DNA of 64,000 nucleotides from Oceanospirillaceae bacterium ASP10-02a (GTDB taxonomy: Bacteria; Pseudomonadota; Gammaproteobacteria; Pseudomonadales; Balneatricaceae). Position 1 is the first letter of the stretch. Every line of letters begins with the position of its first letter. The notes below the pieces were generated by a model. It searched no databases and had not been told where the DNA came from. It saw nothing but the letters and a program-made list of their open reading frames with translations. The stretch spans positions 62,001 to 126,000 of the forward strand of contig CAJIZL010000005.1 of assembly GCA_905182035.1 (NCBI GenBank). The letters are read 5' to 3'. Shown piece after piece: positions 54,128-63,997 of the stretch. Both the position numbers and the translations under genes were made by a program.

Positions 54128-56734
54128 TTAAAACTCTTCCCAATCGTCATCACTTTTTGGGGCAGGTTCTGGTTGAGGCGTAAATGCCGGCGTTGTCATT
54201 TCTGCCAAAGCTTCTTTACCAAATACTTCTTCAGCAGATTTTAGTGGCGCAGCCGTAGGGGTGTTAATACCAGAAGTAGTCACTTTAAAGAAGGAGATTT
54301 GATTCTTAAGTGCTTTAGTTTGATCGCTTAACGAATAACTAGAAGCCGAAGACTCTTCAACTAAGGCAACATTTTGTTGGTTAACATTCTCTAGCTGACC
54401 TACAGCAGAATTGATCTGGTTAACTACTGTGGTTTGTTCACTAGTTGCAGTGGCAATTTTGGCTACAATATCGCTCACTTTAGTGATCGACTCGCTAATA
54501 GAGGATAAAGATTCACCGGTCTGGTTCACTAAGCTACGGCCCTCTTTTACCTTGTTGGAGCTGTCGTCAATAAGTACTTTGATGTCCTTGGCGGCATCGG
54601 CTGCCCGTTGGGCAAGGGTTCGTACTTCCCCCGCTACTACTGCGAAACCCCTACCATGTTCACCGGCTCTGGCCGCTTCAACAGAAGCGTTAAGAGCTAG
54701 CAAGTTGGTTTGGAACGCAATACCGTCAATCAAGGTAATGATAGGAACGATTTTACTACTAGATTCTTCGATATCACTCATGGCTTGAACAGCTTTGTTT
54801 ACCACTTCTACACCGTTGGAGGAATCTTTTTGTGTACCCATTACTAAGCTACTTGCCTCATTAGCACGGTTAGTGTTGTGCTCAATGGTGGCAGCCATTT
54901 CTTCCATGCTAGAAGACGTCTCTTCTAATGAAGCACTTTGCTCACTTGTGCGCTGGGAAAGGTCATCAGAGCCACGACTAATAGCGTTGGCGTTTGAAGC
55001 CACACTATCTGTTGCTTGTAACACGGCAGACACCGTTTTTTCCATGTTCTCAACAGAACTATTAAGAGCCGATGTTAAGTCGTCTAAGCGGCCTTTGTAC
55101 TTGCCAGTGATGCGCTGAGTTAAATTACCATAGGCCATCTTTTCTGCCATCGCAGTGGTTTCGCTTAGAGCTTCGGCAATGGCACTGATAGAGTTATTGA
55201 CGCCCATCTTAAGCTGATCTAAATCGCCTTTAAGTGGGGTGTTTACTCGTAAGTCAAAATCACCTAACGCAGCCGCATTCATCACTTGGTTAATTTCACC
55301 AATGGCCTGTTCCATGGTCTCCATAGTGCGGATTAGTGTGCTGCGGAAATTACTTTCAACCTCCACACCCTCTAAACGATAACCAAAGTTACCCTTAGCG
55401 ATCGCGTTTAGTACCTGCTTAAGGGCATCCATAGTTTTCTCTACACTGTCTGCAGAGTTGTTCACACCATCTTTTAAGGTGGCCAAGTCGCCCTTGAAAT
55501 TAAGTTCAATACGATTGTCGAACTGACCTTTAGATACGTCTGTCACCACTCTATTGACAGCTCCAATAGCATTTTGTAAGGATTCTAAATGCTGGTTAAC
55601 TGCCCCTGCCATTTGACCAATTTCATCGGTTGAAGAGATATCCTTATTGCGTAGTGAGAAATCACCAGATTCATCTAATTTTGTAAACAAGCCAGATAAT
55701 GAGCGAATTGGCCGGCCTATTGATGCTGATATAAAGTAGGCAAAAATTAAGATAAGGATAATGCCAATAATGCCAACTTTTAGCATCAGAATTTTAAGCT
55801 CTTCAACGGGTGAAAAGGCTTCAGACTTGTTGGTTTCGGCCAGTAAAGCCCACTCAGTATCTAAAATATTAACTGTTGTGTAAGCGGACAGTATAGATTT
55901 CCCTGCACGGTTGACGATAAACTGTGACCCTGTTTTTCCTGCGAATGCAGATTTAACAGCCTCTGATTCTACACGCCCTAGTTCAGGGTCAGCAAACGAC
56001 GCTTTAACAGTATGATTGATCGGGTCAAGGAAAGAGTCAGATCGCATTAAATAATCATAGCCCACTAAATAGGATTCCCCTGTTGCACCCATGCCAGAGC
56101 GCTCGCCCATAACTCTATTTACACCTTTTAGAGAGATTTGTAGGGCAACAATCATTGCTACGTTGCCATCAGCACTTTTAATGGGTTGGGCAATAAAACT
56201 GGCGGGTTCACCATTGCTGGGTGCATAGGGTTTAAAATCACCAAACCCAAACTCGCCAGTAGTTATAACTTGTTGAAACAGCCGGCCCAGGTGAGATTCA
56301 GCATAAGTGCCATCAATAAGGTTGGTTTGATAGTCAGCCTGTTTGGCGGCGGTATAAAAAATATAGCCATCTGGGTTAATTAGGAATAGGTCGTAATAAC
56401 CAAATGTTTCAATGTAGGTAGTGTAGTAGTCTTTTTCTCCACCAGCCCTGTTTAGATTAAAGGCTTCGAAAGCGTTATTGTCTAACAACAGGGCTCGTTC
56501 TAAGGTTTCCCTGAGTACGTCAAGATCATCTTTAGTCGATTGAAAATAGTCTTCTATTTGAGTTTTCTTAATGCCACGTACAGCTTCAAGTTGATTGAAT
56601 GATTGTTGTTCCAAAGCTTTGGTTGCACTATCTAAAGTGGCAATACCTAGTGCTATGAAAGGGATGATGCCGACTAACAAAAAAGAAGTGATAAGCTTTT
56701 TGCTAATGCTTAGGTTGGCAAGCCAATTCAACAT
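54128..56734 (-). CDS. Methyl-accepting chemotaxis protein (dCache type)
   Basis: A chemoreceptor of 868 residues: first membrane helix ([19 protein letters not shown]), a large periplasmic dCache-like sensor (about 40-320), second helix ([20 protein letters not shown]), HAMP and extra HAMP-like repeats (about 345-560), then the signalling domain with the hairpin tip [37 protein letters not shown]. It ends in DDDWEEF, resembling the xWxxF tether for CheR/CheB. ATG 56734 is chosen over a TTG at 56755. The ligand is unknown; several non-canonical HAMP units suggest a poly-HAMP linker. Confidence 0.92.
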   Translation of the reverse strand: MLNWLANLSISKKLITSFLLVGIIPFIALGIATLDSATKALEQQSFNQLEAVRGIKKTQIEDYFQSTKDDLDVLRETLERALLLDNNAFEAFNLNRAGGEKDYYTTYIETFGYYDLFLINPDGYIFYTAAKQADYQTNLIDGTYAESHLGRLFQQVITTGEFGFGDFKPYAPSNGEPASFIAQPIKSADGNVAMIVALQISLKGVNRVMGERSGMGATGESYLVGYDYLMRSDSFLDPINHTVKASFADPELGRVESEAVKSAFAGKTGSQFIVNRAGKSILSAYTTVNILDTEWALLAETNKSEAFSPVEELKILMLKVGIIGIILILIFAYFISASIGRPIRSLSGLFTKLDESGDFSLRNKDISSTDEIGQMAGAVNQHLESLQNAIGAVNRVVTDVSKGQFDNRIELNFKGDLATLKDGVNNSADSVEKTMDALKQVLNAIAKGNFGYRLEGVEVESNFRSTLIRTMETMEQAIGEINQVMNAAALGDFDLRVNTPLKGDLDQLKMGVNNSISAIAEALSETTAMAEKMAYGNLTQRITGKYKGRLDDLTSALNSSVENMEKTVSAVLQATDSVASNANAISRGSDDLSQRTSEQSASLEETSSSMEEMAATIEHNTNRANEASSLVMGTQKDSSNGVEVVNKAVQAMSDIEESSSKIVPIITLIDGIAFQTNLLALNASVEAARAGEHGRGFAVVAGEVRTLAQRAADAAKDIKVLIDDSSNKVKEGRSLVNQTGESLSSISESITKVSDIVAKIATATSEQTTVVNQINSAVGQLENVNQQNVALVEESSASSYSLSDQTKALKNQISFFKVTTSGINTPTAAPLKSAEEVFGKEALAEMTTPAFTPQPEPAPKSDDDWEEF

Positions 56735-56950
56735 GGGGGAACTCTCTGTGTGCAAGCATTTGCAAAAACCATTGCAAAAACTAGGTAATTATTATGTTAG
56801 AAACAGATTACACTTGTACTTGGTACATGGCTAGTCTGTTTAAACACTTAATCCCATTGTAACAGTGTAAGTGTTTTAAGGGGGGTTACAGAAGGCCTCA
56901 AATTGGCATGTTTATGTCACCCCAGGGGTATTTTTTATTGCTGTTTGTAC

Positions 56951-59281
56951 CTAGTTTCTTATGGGGCTGCCTAGATCAAGCATACTTACAATACGAGCTT
57001 GGGTATCACTAGATCGCGCTAAGCGTAAGAAAGACTCTCGCTCGGCATCGTACAAATCCTGTTCACTCATCATGGTATTGGCCTTTACCTTACCGCCGGT
57101 AAAAATACGCGCTAATTCGCTGCCTACAGCAACGTCATGTTGGGTAATTTTTTCTTGGTCTTCAGCTTCGAACAACCAGTCCATCATTTCACGATAGGTC
57201 TCTTCACCAGCCATAGGTAATGGTTTGCGGGGTTTGGCTTTTTTGACCTTATCAAGCTGCGATAGAGCTTCGCTTAATAAACGATCTCGATTCATCATGT
57301 ATTGATCTTCAGGGTAAAGCATTGCCTGTTCAGTGGCTTCTAGAGGTGATTTTGCCGTCCAGCCATAACCAACAATCATAAACGCTTTCCATGCGGCAGC
57401 TTTGATGTCGCCAAGCACTTCATACCAACGGTATAGGTACTCTTTACAACCGCCACCACCTGGCACCACGCCAACGCTAGCTTCTACCAAACCCATAACC
57501 GAGTTGGCGTGTCCAATAACGTGATCAGCTGCTAACACTACTTCAAAGCCACCACCAATGGACATGCCAGCCGGAGCAGCAATTACGGGTAATGGGCACT
57601 TATTAATGGCGTGCATGGTTTGTTGAAAATGATGAAGGAAATTATCCATGCCAGTATAATCTTCCGTTTCAAAGAACCCACGGAAGGCCGTTAAATTAAC
57701 CCCACAAGAGAAATGCTGGGCGTCATTATGTAGCACAACACCACGCAATTGGCGGTTTTGGGCGTGTTCCAGAGCGTGTCGAATAACATCCATAGATTCC
57801 TTATCTAGGGCGTTGGCCTTGGAGTGAAACTCTACAATGGCGGCGTTGTCGTACACAAACCAGCTGGCTTTAGCATTACTGTATTCAGGTGTTAAAGTTT
57901 GACGTAATTCAGAGAAACGCAGCATTCCTGGTGGTCGTTCTATAGCAACGTATTCACCGCACTGGTCTAAACTACATAATTGCTGCTCAATAACTTGGTA
58001 AAACCCTTGTTTCTTAGCAGCCAGTAACAACATGGGCGCTACTTTGCGATCTTCTTGTTGCATGCGTTCAACCACGCGTTGAGCACCAATCTGGTCTAAT
58101 AATTCAAACGGGCCATAAATCCAGTTGTAGCCTAATTTCATAGCGTCGTCGATGGGTAAAATGTTGCTGCCTATTTCTGGGATTAGTGCAGCTGCGTAGT
58201 TTAGAGTGCTAGACAGCACCTGCCATGCAAAGCGCCCGTAAACACTATCGTCATCTAATAACGCGGCTACGCCTTCGGCTTCCGCTTTTTGTGCCAACGG
58301 CAACTGTAATCGGGTTGTTGGTTTGTATACCCCAGTAATCAAGTTCAATGCTTCTCTGCCAGATTCCGTGTCTCGGTAAAAACCTTGGCCACCTTTATTT
58401 CCCGTTTGTCCATTGTCAACCATTTGGGTCATCAGGGGGATTGGTTGTGCGTATTGATGGAACTCGTCGCCTGCTGGCAAAATACTTTCTAGACTTTTGG
58501 CAACGTCGGCCATGAGGTCGATACCTATTAAGTCGTATAAACCAAATACGCCCGTTTTAGGGATGCCCATGGGGCGGCCAAATAAGACGTCAGCTTCGGT
58601 GGGTGATAAGCCCAATTTAAATGCTGTATGTAGTGCGCATTGGATTGCAAATACGCCAACACGGTTACCCAAAAAACCTGGGGTGTCTTCACACACCACA
58701 ACGCCTTTACCTAGATTGCTTTCACAAAACTGGTCTAAGGTATCGATCACCTCGTCACGCGTGTGTTCGCCACGTACAAGTTCTAACAAGCGCATAAAGC
58801 GCACAGGATTAAAGAAGTGGGTGATGGCAAAACGCTCACAAAAGGCCTGTGGCATTCCTTGAGTGAGTAGACTGATAGGAATGGTGGATGTGTTTGAAGT
58901 GACGATGGTGTCTGGGCCTGTGATGGCATCAATACGCTGGTATAAGGCTTGTTTAATATCCAAACGTTCAACCACAGCTTCTGCTATCCAATCACAATCA
59001 GCTAACTGCTCAAAGTCGTCCTCGGTGTTGCCACAGTGAATGAATTGGCCCGCTTCGTTACTCATTAAACCTGGAGAATTTACGTTTTGTAGGCGTTTAA
59101 ATCCGCGTTCAGCTAACGCGTTAACGCTGTCCCCAGAACTGGGTAGATCTAATAACCATACTTCCACACCAGCATTAGCTACTTGGCCTGCAATACCTGC
59201 GCCCATAGTACCGGCACCTATGACCGCAACCTTTTTAATGGGTGTTTTTGCCGATAATGAATTGTTGATTAGTTTGGCCAT
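56951..59281 (-). CDS. Fused 3-hydroxyacyl-CoA dehydrogenase / enoyl-CoA hydratase
   Basis: A protein of 776 residues in FadN/YusL-like order: NAD-binding dehydrogenase first (VAVIGAGTMGAGIAGQVANAG-like motif near residue 20, TSNTSTIPISLL, FAITHFFNPVRFMRLLELVRG, GVVVCEDTPGFLGNRVG), then an enoyl-CoA hydratase-like domain from about 480 (LRGVVLHNDAQHFSCGVNL, GGGFEVVLAADHVIG, MGLVEASVGVVPGGGGCKEY). It combines hydration and oxidation of a CoA substrate. It is the last gene of the DmdA-like operon, 2 bases after the hydrolase. Confidence 0.9.
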   Translation of the reverse strand: MAKLINNSLSAKTPIKKVAVIGAGTMGAGIAGQVANAGVEVWLLDLPSSGDSVNALAERGFKRLQNVNSPGLMSNEAGQFIHCGNTEDDFEQLADCDWIAEAVVERLDIKQALYQRIDAITGPDTIVTSNTSTIPISLLTQGMPQAFCERFAITHFFNPVRFMRLLELVRGEHTRDEVIDTLDQFCESNLGKGVVVCEDTPGFLGNRVGVFAIQCALHTAFKLGLSPTEADVLFGRPMGIPKTGVFGLYDLIGIDLMADVAKSLESILPAGDEFHQYAQPIPLMTQMVDNGQTGNKGGQGFYRDTESGREALNLITGVYKPTTRLQLPLAQKAEAEGVAALLDDDSVYGRFAWQVLSSTLNYAAALIPEIGSNILPIDDAMKLGYNWIYGPFELLDQIGAQRVVERMQQEDRKVAPMLLLAAKKQGFYQVIEQQLCSLDQCGEYVAIERPPGMLRFSELRQTLTPEYSNAKASWFVYDNAAIVEFHSKANALDKESMDVIRHALEHAQNRQLRGVVLHNDAQHFSCGVNLTAFRGFFETEDYTGMDNFLHHFQQTMHAINKCPLPVIAAPAGMSIGGGFEVVLAADHVIGHANSVMGLVEASVGVVPGGGGCKEYLYRWYEVLGDIKAAAWKAFMIVGYGWTAKSPLEATEQAMLYPEDQYMMNRDRLLSEALSQLDKVKKAKPRKPLPMAGEETYREMMDWLFEAEDQEKITQHDVAVGSELARIFTGGKVKANTMMSEQDLYDAERESFLRLARSSDTQARIVSMLDLGSPIRN

Positions 59282-59283
59282 GG

Positions 59284-60084
59284 TTATTTCTCTACGGATT
59301 GGATAAATGTTTTCATAATGCTAAGGCTTTGTTTTGGAGCTTCCATCGGCAACATATGTCCCGTTTCCTCAACCACTCGCGCTTGTGTGTTTAAATCTTG
59401 TGCCAGTTTTAAACCTTCTTTTTTGGGTGTCATACGATCTTGCCCAGCGAGAATAACGCAGCTTGGACAGCTCATACTGGCTAGCTGGCGTGCTCTTTCT
59501 GAGCCTTTGGTATAGGCATTACAAGCGGCGAGATCCGTAGCTAAAGGGTTGTTAGCCATAATGCGCGCGCCAATACCAATGGGTTGCATTCCAGGCACAG
59601 CACTAGCACCATATTGATGTTGGTTACCAAAGCCCCACTGCAGCATCATTTCTGCAGCAGCTGTAGGGTTTTTTTGCGCCGTTTCCACTAATGCATGGTT
59701 CACAGGTATAGCACTTGCAGTGGCAAGGGCTGTGACAGATTTAAGACGTTCACCTAGCAAGACGGCAGCCTCTAAGGCCACGAGAAAACCTTGGGAGTGG
59801 CCCACTAAATGTACCTTGGTTACCTTGGCGGCATCCAATGCCCGTATTAGCCATGAGCCCATGGATTCGATGCTAGTGAGGGCTGAACCTTCTGATAAGC
59901 TATGGGCTGGAAAGTCTGGGGCGAATACACTATAGCCATGGAAGGCAAACCAGCGTGCCTGCAATGCCCATCCACGATGGTCGGTGCCAGAACCGTGTAA
60001 CAACACCACAGAGGGTAAACTTGCATCAAAAGGTTTGCCGCCAGTGGCTATAAAGGTTTTGGCGTTATCAACTTGAATATACAT
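59284..60084 (-). CDS. Alpha/beta hydrolase
   Basis: A protein of 266 residues: oxyanion VVLLHGSGTDHRGW, FAPDFPAHSLSEGS, nucleophile elbow VGHSQGFLVALEA, ILAGQDRMTPKKEG (Asp) and EETGHMLPMEAPK (His), a complete triad. The function is unknown; at 266 residues it is too short for homoserine acetyltransferase (MetX). It is packed 2 bases from genes on both sides, so it must belong to the same pathway. Confidence 0.87.
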   Translation of the reverse strand: MYIQVDNAKTFIATGGKPFDASLPSVVLLHGSGTDHRGWALQARWFAFHGYSVFAPDFPAHSLSEGSALTSIESMGSWLIRALDAAKVTKVHLVGHSQGFLVALEAAVLLGERLKSVTALATASAIPVNHALVETAQKNPTAAAEMMLQWGFGNQHQYGASAVPGMQPIGIGARIMANNPLATDLAACNAYTKGSERARQLASMSCPSCVILAGQDRMTPKKEGLKLAQDLNTQARVVEETGHMLPMEAPKQSLSIMKTFIQSVEK

Positions 60085-60086
60085 GG

Positions 60087-61394
60087 TTAAGCCTCCACCT
60101 GGTTGGCAACAATTTTAGCCGCCGCTCGTAAACCTAAACTAAAGTCAGCTTGTATGTCTTTAAGGGTCTCTATGCCTACGGATACGCGGATCAGGTCTGC
60201 GCTAATGCCCGCTGCTACAAGGTCTGTTTCACTCAAGCGTGAATGGGTGGTGCTGCCTGGATGGAGCACCAGAGTGCGTGAGTCACCCACATTGGCTAAG
60301 TTTGATGACAGTTGTAGCGCATTGATAAAGGCAGCGCCGGCGTCGCGGCCACCTTTTACACCAAAGGTGAGCATGGAACCTGCGCCCTTGGGGAATAGGG
60401 TTTTGGTATGTGTGTCTGCATCAATATCGGGGTGGTTGACCCAAGCAACTGCCTCTTGTTGTTGTAGCCATGTGACCATGGCTTGAGCATTAGATACATG
60501 CTGCTGCATGCGCAGGCTCAAGGTTTCTAAACCCTGCAACAGTAAAAATGCGTTATGGGGTGTCATAGCTGCACCTATGTCACGCATCGATTCGCAACGA
60601 ATACGCATGGCTAAAGCAGCAGGGCCAAACTCTTCCCAAAAATTCATACCGTGGAAAGGTTCGTATGGCTGGGTTAGTGTTGGGAAGCGGCCACTTTTAA
60701 GCCAATCAAAATTGCCCCCATCTATCACCACCCCACCAACAGCAGCACCATGGCCACCAATCCACTTGGTAACAGAATGCACCACCACATCAGCCCCGTG
60801 CTCAATTGGGTTGTTAAGGTAGGGCGTTGCAAAGGTGGCGTCCACAACTAAGGGTATGCCTTGAGCATGGGCAGTTTTGGCAATGGCAGGTAAGTTAGAT
60901 ACCGCAAGACCAGGGTTGCCAATAGACTCACAAAACACCAGTTTAGTATTGTCTTGTATAGCATTAGATACAGCTGTTTGATCATTAATATCAACAAAGG
61001 TGCAGTCGATATTAAACCGTTTAAGGCTGTGTTTAAGGAGTGTAACGGTAGAGCCATATATTTGTGCTGCACTGACAATATGATCACCAGCGGAACAAAG
61101 GCTAAAAAAACTCACAAACAGAGCACTCATCCCAGAAGCAGTACAAATAGCCCCTGCGCCACCTTCTAAAGCCGCCAAACGTTGCTCTAATACAGCAACA
61201 GTAGGATTGGTAATGCGGCTATATATATGACCACCTTGCTCCACATTAAATAGCGCAGAAGCTTCGTCTACACTGTCAAACACATAAGAAGTGGTTTGGT
61301 AGATAGGCACAGCCCTAGAACCATGATCTGATTCGGGCTGGTAGCCACTGTGCAGCGCAATGGTATCGGCGCCTAAAAAAGAAGATTTGCTCAT
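60087..61394 (-). CDS. metY: O-acetylhomoserine sulfhydrylase (MetY-type)
   Basis: A PLP enzyme of 435 residues: ADTIALHSGYQPESDHGSRAVPIYQTTSY, GGHIYSRITNPTVAVLEQRLAALEGG, PYLNNPIEHGADVVVHSVTKWIGGHG with the PLP lysine, and SNLANVGDSRTLVLHPGSTTH. The length and motifs fit O-acetylhomoserine aminocarboxypropyltransferase, which joins sulfide or methanethiol to O-acetylhomoserine. Within a DmdA-like operon, capture of methanethiol into methionine is a plausible role. Stop and next start are separated by 2 bases. Confidence 0.88.
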   Translation of the reverse strand: MSKSSFLGADTIALHSGYQPESDHGSRAVPIYQTTSYVFDSVDEASALFNVEQGGHIYSRITNPTVAVLEQRLAALEGGAGAICTASGMSALFVSFFSLCSAGDHIVSAAQIYGSTVTLLKHSLKRFNIDCTFVDINDQTAVSNAIQDNTKLVFCESIGNPGLAVSNLPAIAKTAHAQGIPLVVDATFATPYLNNPIEHGADVVVHSVTKWIGGHGAAVGGVVIDGGNFDWLKSGRFPTLTQPYEPFHGMNFWEEFGPAALAMRIRCESMRDIGAAMTPHNAFLLLQGLETLSLRMQQHVSNAQAMVTWLQQQEAVAWVNHPDIDADTHTKTLFPKGAGSMLTFGVKGGRDAGAAFINALQLSSNLANVGDSRTLVLHPGSTTHSRLSETDLVAAGISADLIRVSVGIETLKDIQADFSLGLRAAAKIVANQVEA

Positions 61395-61412
61395 AGTGTT
61401 GCCTTATTGTTT

Positions 61413-62540
61413 TTATTTAGCGGGTGTTTTTGGTATCAAGCCTAGGGCGTCAAAGTTAAACGGTAGGGGAGTCAGCTGGCCTTGTAATATACCAAGGTTG
61501 GTGTGAGCGTCTAGCGTAAGGTTAGTGCCTAAAGCGGACAAAGAGCACAAGACAAACGCCAAGTGTACGCCATATTTTGGGGAATAAGCTTGGCTAGTAA
61601 TTTCACCTACACACAGGTCACCTAAGTACACGTTCGAATCAGAAATTGTACAGGCTTGGTCGATGACTAAACCCTTTAGTTGACGCTGGGGCACAAGTTG
61701 ACGCAGAGCAGGCAGAGATAAGCTGTCAATGTTTGCATCTAGGTCGACGTATTGGCCTAGGCCACATTCAAAAGGAGTGGTGTCGTAATCCATGTCATTA
61801 CCTAATGACAATAAACCACTTTCAACACGTTCAATCCCATTAGGGCAACCTGGGCCTACGCTTAGGTCTTGTCCCTTATCAAAAAGCTCATCCCATAATG
61901 GGCCAGCAAGGCTGGCATCGTTAACATAAATTTCAAAGCCACCTTGTTTACTCCAGCCAGACCGAGCCACCTGCATGTCTACACCTTGGTAGGACATAGC
62001 TTTAATGTTGAAGAATTTAATTTCACGCACACTTTCACCAAACACTCTGGCCATCAGTTCTTCGGCCTTTGGGCCTTGAACGGCAAGGGGCCAAACATCA
62101 GGTTCAGTGACGCTAACGTCCAAGTTAAAACCGGTGGCTAAGCCCTGAGCCCATAACATAACGTCTGTATCTGCAATGGATAGCCACCAATTGTTGTCAG
62201 ATAACTTGATGGCGATCGGATCATTAACAATACCACCTTGAGGGTTGCAGAGTGGCACATAAAAGCAACGACCAACGTAGGCTTTGGATAAGTCTCTGGG
62301 TGTCATGAGCTGAATCAAGCGGTAGGCATCAGGCCCACTAATAGCCACTTGTTTTTCACAAGATACATCCCACACTTGCACGTGTTCACACAAATGCCAA
62401 TAGTCGGCCTCAATGCTTTGGAACTTAGTGGCTAATCGGGTGTGGTTATAGACTGTGTAGCCGGTAACTCCAGCAGCCTCAACTCGACTAGTAAATGGTG
62501 TGGAGCGGATGCGGCGAGAGACAGACAGTTCTGGATTCAT
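61413..62540 (-). CDS. DmdA-like aminomethyltransferase-fold protein (first paralogue)
   Basis: A protein of 375 residues of the GcvT/DmdA fold: SVSRRIRSTPFTSRVEAAGV, GYTVYNHTRL, MTPRDLSKAYVGRCFYVPL, VNDPIAIKLSDNNWWLSIADTDV, VARSGWSKQGGFEIYV, GPGCPNGIERVESGLLSLGNDMD. This opening and the SGWSKQGG segment match DMSP demethylase DmdA as I recall it, more than GcvT. DmdA transfers a methyl group from DMSP to tetrahydrofolate. The ATG at 62540 is chosen because the similarity starts there. metY follows after 18 bases. Confidence 0.8.
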   Translation of the reverse strand: MNPELSVSRRIRSTPFTSRVEAAGVTGYTVYNHTRLATKFQSIEADYWHLCEHVQVWDVSCEKQVAISGPDAYRLIQLMTPRDLSKAYVGRCFYVPLCNPQGGIVNDPIAIKLSDNNWWLSIADTDVMLWAQGLATGFNLDVSVTEPDVWPLAVQGPKAEELMARVFGESVREIKFFNIKAMSYQGVDMQVARSGWSKQGGFEIYVNDASLAGPLWDELFDKGQDLSVGPGCPNGIERVESGLLSLGNDMDYDTTPFECGLGQYVDLDANIDSLSLPALRQLVPQRQLKGLVIDQACTISDSNVYLGDLCVGEITSQAYSPKYGVHLAFVLCSLSALGTNLTLDAHTNLGILQGQLTPLPFNFDALGLIPKTPAK

Positions 62541-62619
62541 AATGTTGCAACCAAGAGAAAATTGTGCCAAAAATAAGTAAGGGAAATATACGCTGCCATT
62601 CAATATGGTGAAATAGATA

Positions 62620-62653
62620 AACCTAGCCAGTCACTTTTGAGACTGGCTAGGTT
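62620..62653. other. Perfect 13-bp hairpin between the DmdA-like genes
   Basis: Arms AACCTAGCCAGTC and GACTGGCTAGGTT are perfectly paired around an 8-base loop. On the minus strand, the direction of transcription, it is followed by TATCTATTTC, so it is a weak terminator at best; the T-run (cgTTTTTT) is on the other strand. It may attenuate or stabilise the dicistronic message. Confidence 0.6.
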
Positions 62654-62670
62654 CGTTTTTTCAAAGCGTG

Positions 62671-63789
62671 TTAACGACAGGCAGTGAGGCCTAATTCGTC
62701 AAAATCAAAAGGTAGGCTAGTCAGCACACCCCTAGCTTTACCTTGGTCTGTGTTAACCTCCACTGTGGTGGCACCATTTAAGGCTGCTAAATCACACATT
62801 ACAAAGGCTAAACGACGCATATACTTAGGTGAGTATGCTTGGCTACGAACATCGCCAATTTTTTGATCACCCACAAAGACATTTAAATCAGCTAAGTTGC
62901 GGTGGTACTCCAGTACCAAACCCATAAGTTTTTTGCTAGGCGTGTGCTTCCTCAAAGCGGGTAAGCTTAAGCTTTTGACATCTGCGTCTAGGTCTATATA
63001 TTTGTCTAAACCAATTTCAAATGGTGTGGTTTCATGGTCCATATCGTTGCCAAAAGACAGTAGCCCACTTTCGATACGTTCAATAAGGTTAGGGCAGCCT
63101 GCGCGCACGTCTAGATCTTGGCCTTTAGCAAATAACTCATCCCACAATTGAGTACCAATTTCAGCATTATTCACAAACACTTCATAACCGGTCTGTTTGC
63201 TCATGCCAGAACGAGCCACTTTCATACGTTGACCATGGTAGACGAAAGGCGCAATAGCAAAAAATCCTAGCTGTTTGATTTCATCGCCAAATACACGGCA
63301 CATAAGATCTTCAGCCTTAGGGCCTTGTACGGCTAATGGGAAAATATCTGGTTCTCTTACTTCAACATCCAAGCCAAACCCTACGGCTAGACCTTTAGCC
63401 CAAAGTAATACGTCAGAGTCCGCAACAGACAAGCGCCAATGGCGATCATTGACCTTAATGGCCACGGCATCGTTCATCATTTTACCGTTTTCATCACACA
63501 TAGGTAGATAGTAACAGCGGCCTACTTTGGCATGGGTTAAATTCCTCGGTGTCATGTATTGAGCCAGCTGGTTAGCCCCCGGGCCCATAAGAGTCACCTG
63601 TTTTTCGCAGCTGACGTCCCATACCTGTACGTTTTCACACAAGTGCCAATAATCCACTTCGATACCACGGAATGAAGTGGCTAATAACGTATGGTTGTAA
63701 ACCGTGTAACCACTCGCACCGGCAGCCTCTACACGGCTACTAAAAGGGGTACGGCGAGTACGACGAGAAATGGACAAAAGTGGGCGCAT
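62671..63789 (-). CDS. DmdA-like aminomethyltransferase-fold protein (second paralogue)
   Basis: A protein of 372 residues, clearly a paralogue of the preceding one over its full length (LSISRRTRRTPFSSRVEAAGA, MTPRNLTHAKVGRCYYLPM, MNDAVAIKVNDRHWRLSVADSDV, GCPNLIERIESGLLSFGNDMD). At the place where the first reads WSKQGGFE it reads MSKQTGYE, so the substrate pocket may differ. The ATG at 63789 follows the start of similarity. It is the first gene of the operon, behind a structured leader, and is separated from the other paralogue by a perfect hairpin. Confidence 0.8.
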   Translation of the reverse strand: MRPLLSISRRTRRTPFSSRVEAAGASGYTVYNHTLLATSFRGIEVDYWHLCENVQVWDVSCEKQVTLMGPGANQLAQYMTPRNLTHAKVGRCYYLPMCDENGKMMNDAVAIKVNDRHWRLSVADSDVLLWAKGLAVGFGLDVEVREPDIFPLAVQGPKAEDLMCRVFGDEIKQLGFFAIAPFVYHGQRMKVARSGMSKQTGYEVFVNNAEIGTQLWDELFAKGQDLDVRAGCPNLIERIESGLLSFGNDMDHETTPFEIGLDKYIDLDADVKSLSLPALRKHTPSKKLMGLVLEYHRNLADLNVFVGDQKIGDVRSQAYSPKYMRRLAFVMCDLAALNGATTVEVNTDQGKARGVLTSLPFDFDELGLTACR

Positions 63790-63915
63790 GCAAATGGCTC
63801 CGTTGCATAAAAAGAGCCCCCATTTTGCCCGCAATTGATCTAGGCATCAAGCCTTGTTGTTAATGGAGACACTGCCACGTCGCTATGTTCCTCGCAAAGG
63901 CGCAAATACATAAAT

Positions 63916-63997
63916 ACCTTATCTTTACCAACCCAGTAAAGCATCTGACCCCATAAGGTCTAAGCAGCATAGACCTGTTTATCAATGCTTAGACCTT
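63916..63997 (-). promoter_or_regulatory. Structured leader with competing stems
   Basis: Three pairings share the same bases about 125-210 nt before the second DmdA-like gene: a 12-bp stem (63955-63966 with 63986-63997), a 7-bp stem (63956-63962 with 63970-63976) and a 7-bp stem (63916-63922 with 63953-63959). They cannot all form at once. This is the form of a switching leader, but it matches no riboswitch consensus I know, and the window ends here. Confidence 0.4.

Noticed and set aside
59284-60084. Homoserine O-acetyltransferase (MetX) identity for the hydrolase beside MetY
   Set aside because: The protein is about 100 residues too short and lacks the MetX-specific segments around the nucleophile; it is a general alpha/beta hydrolase.
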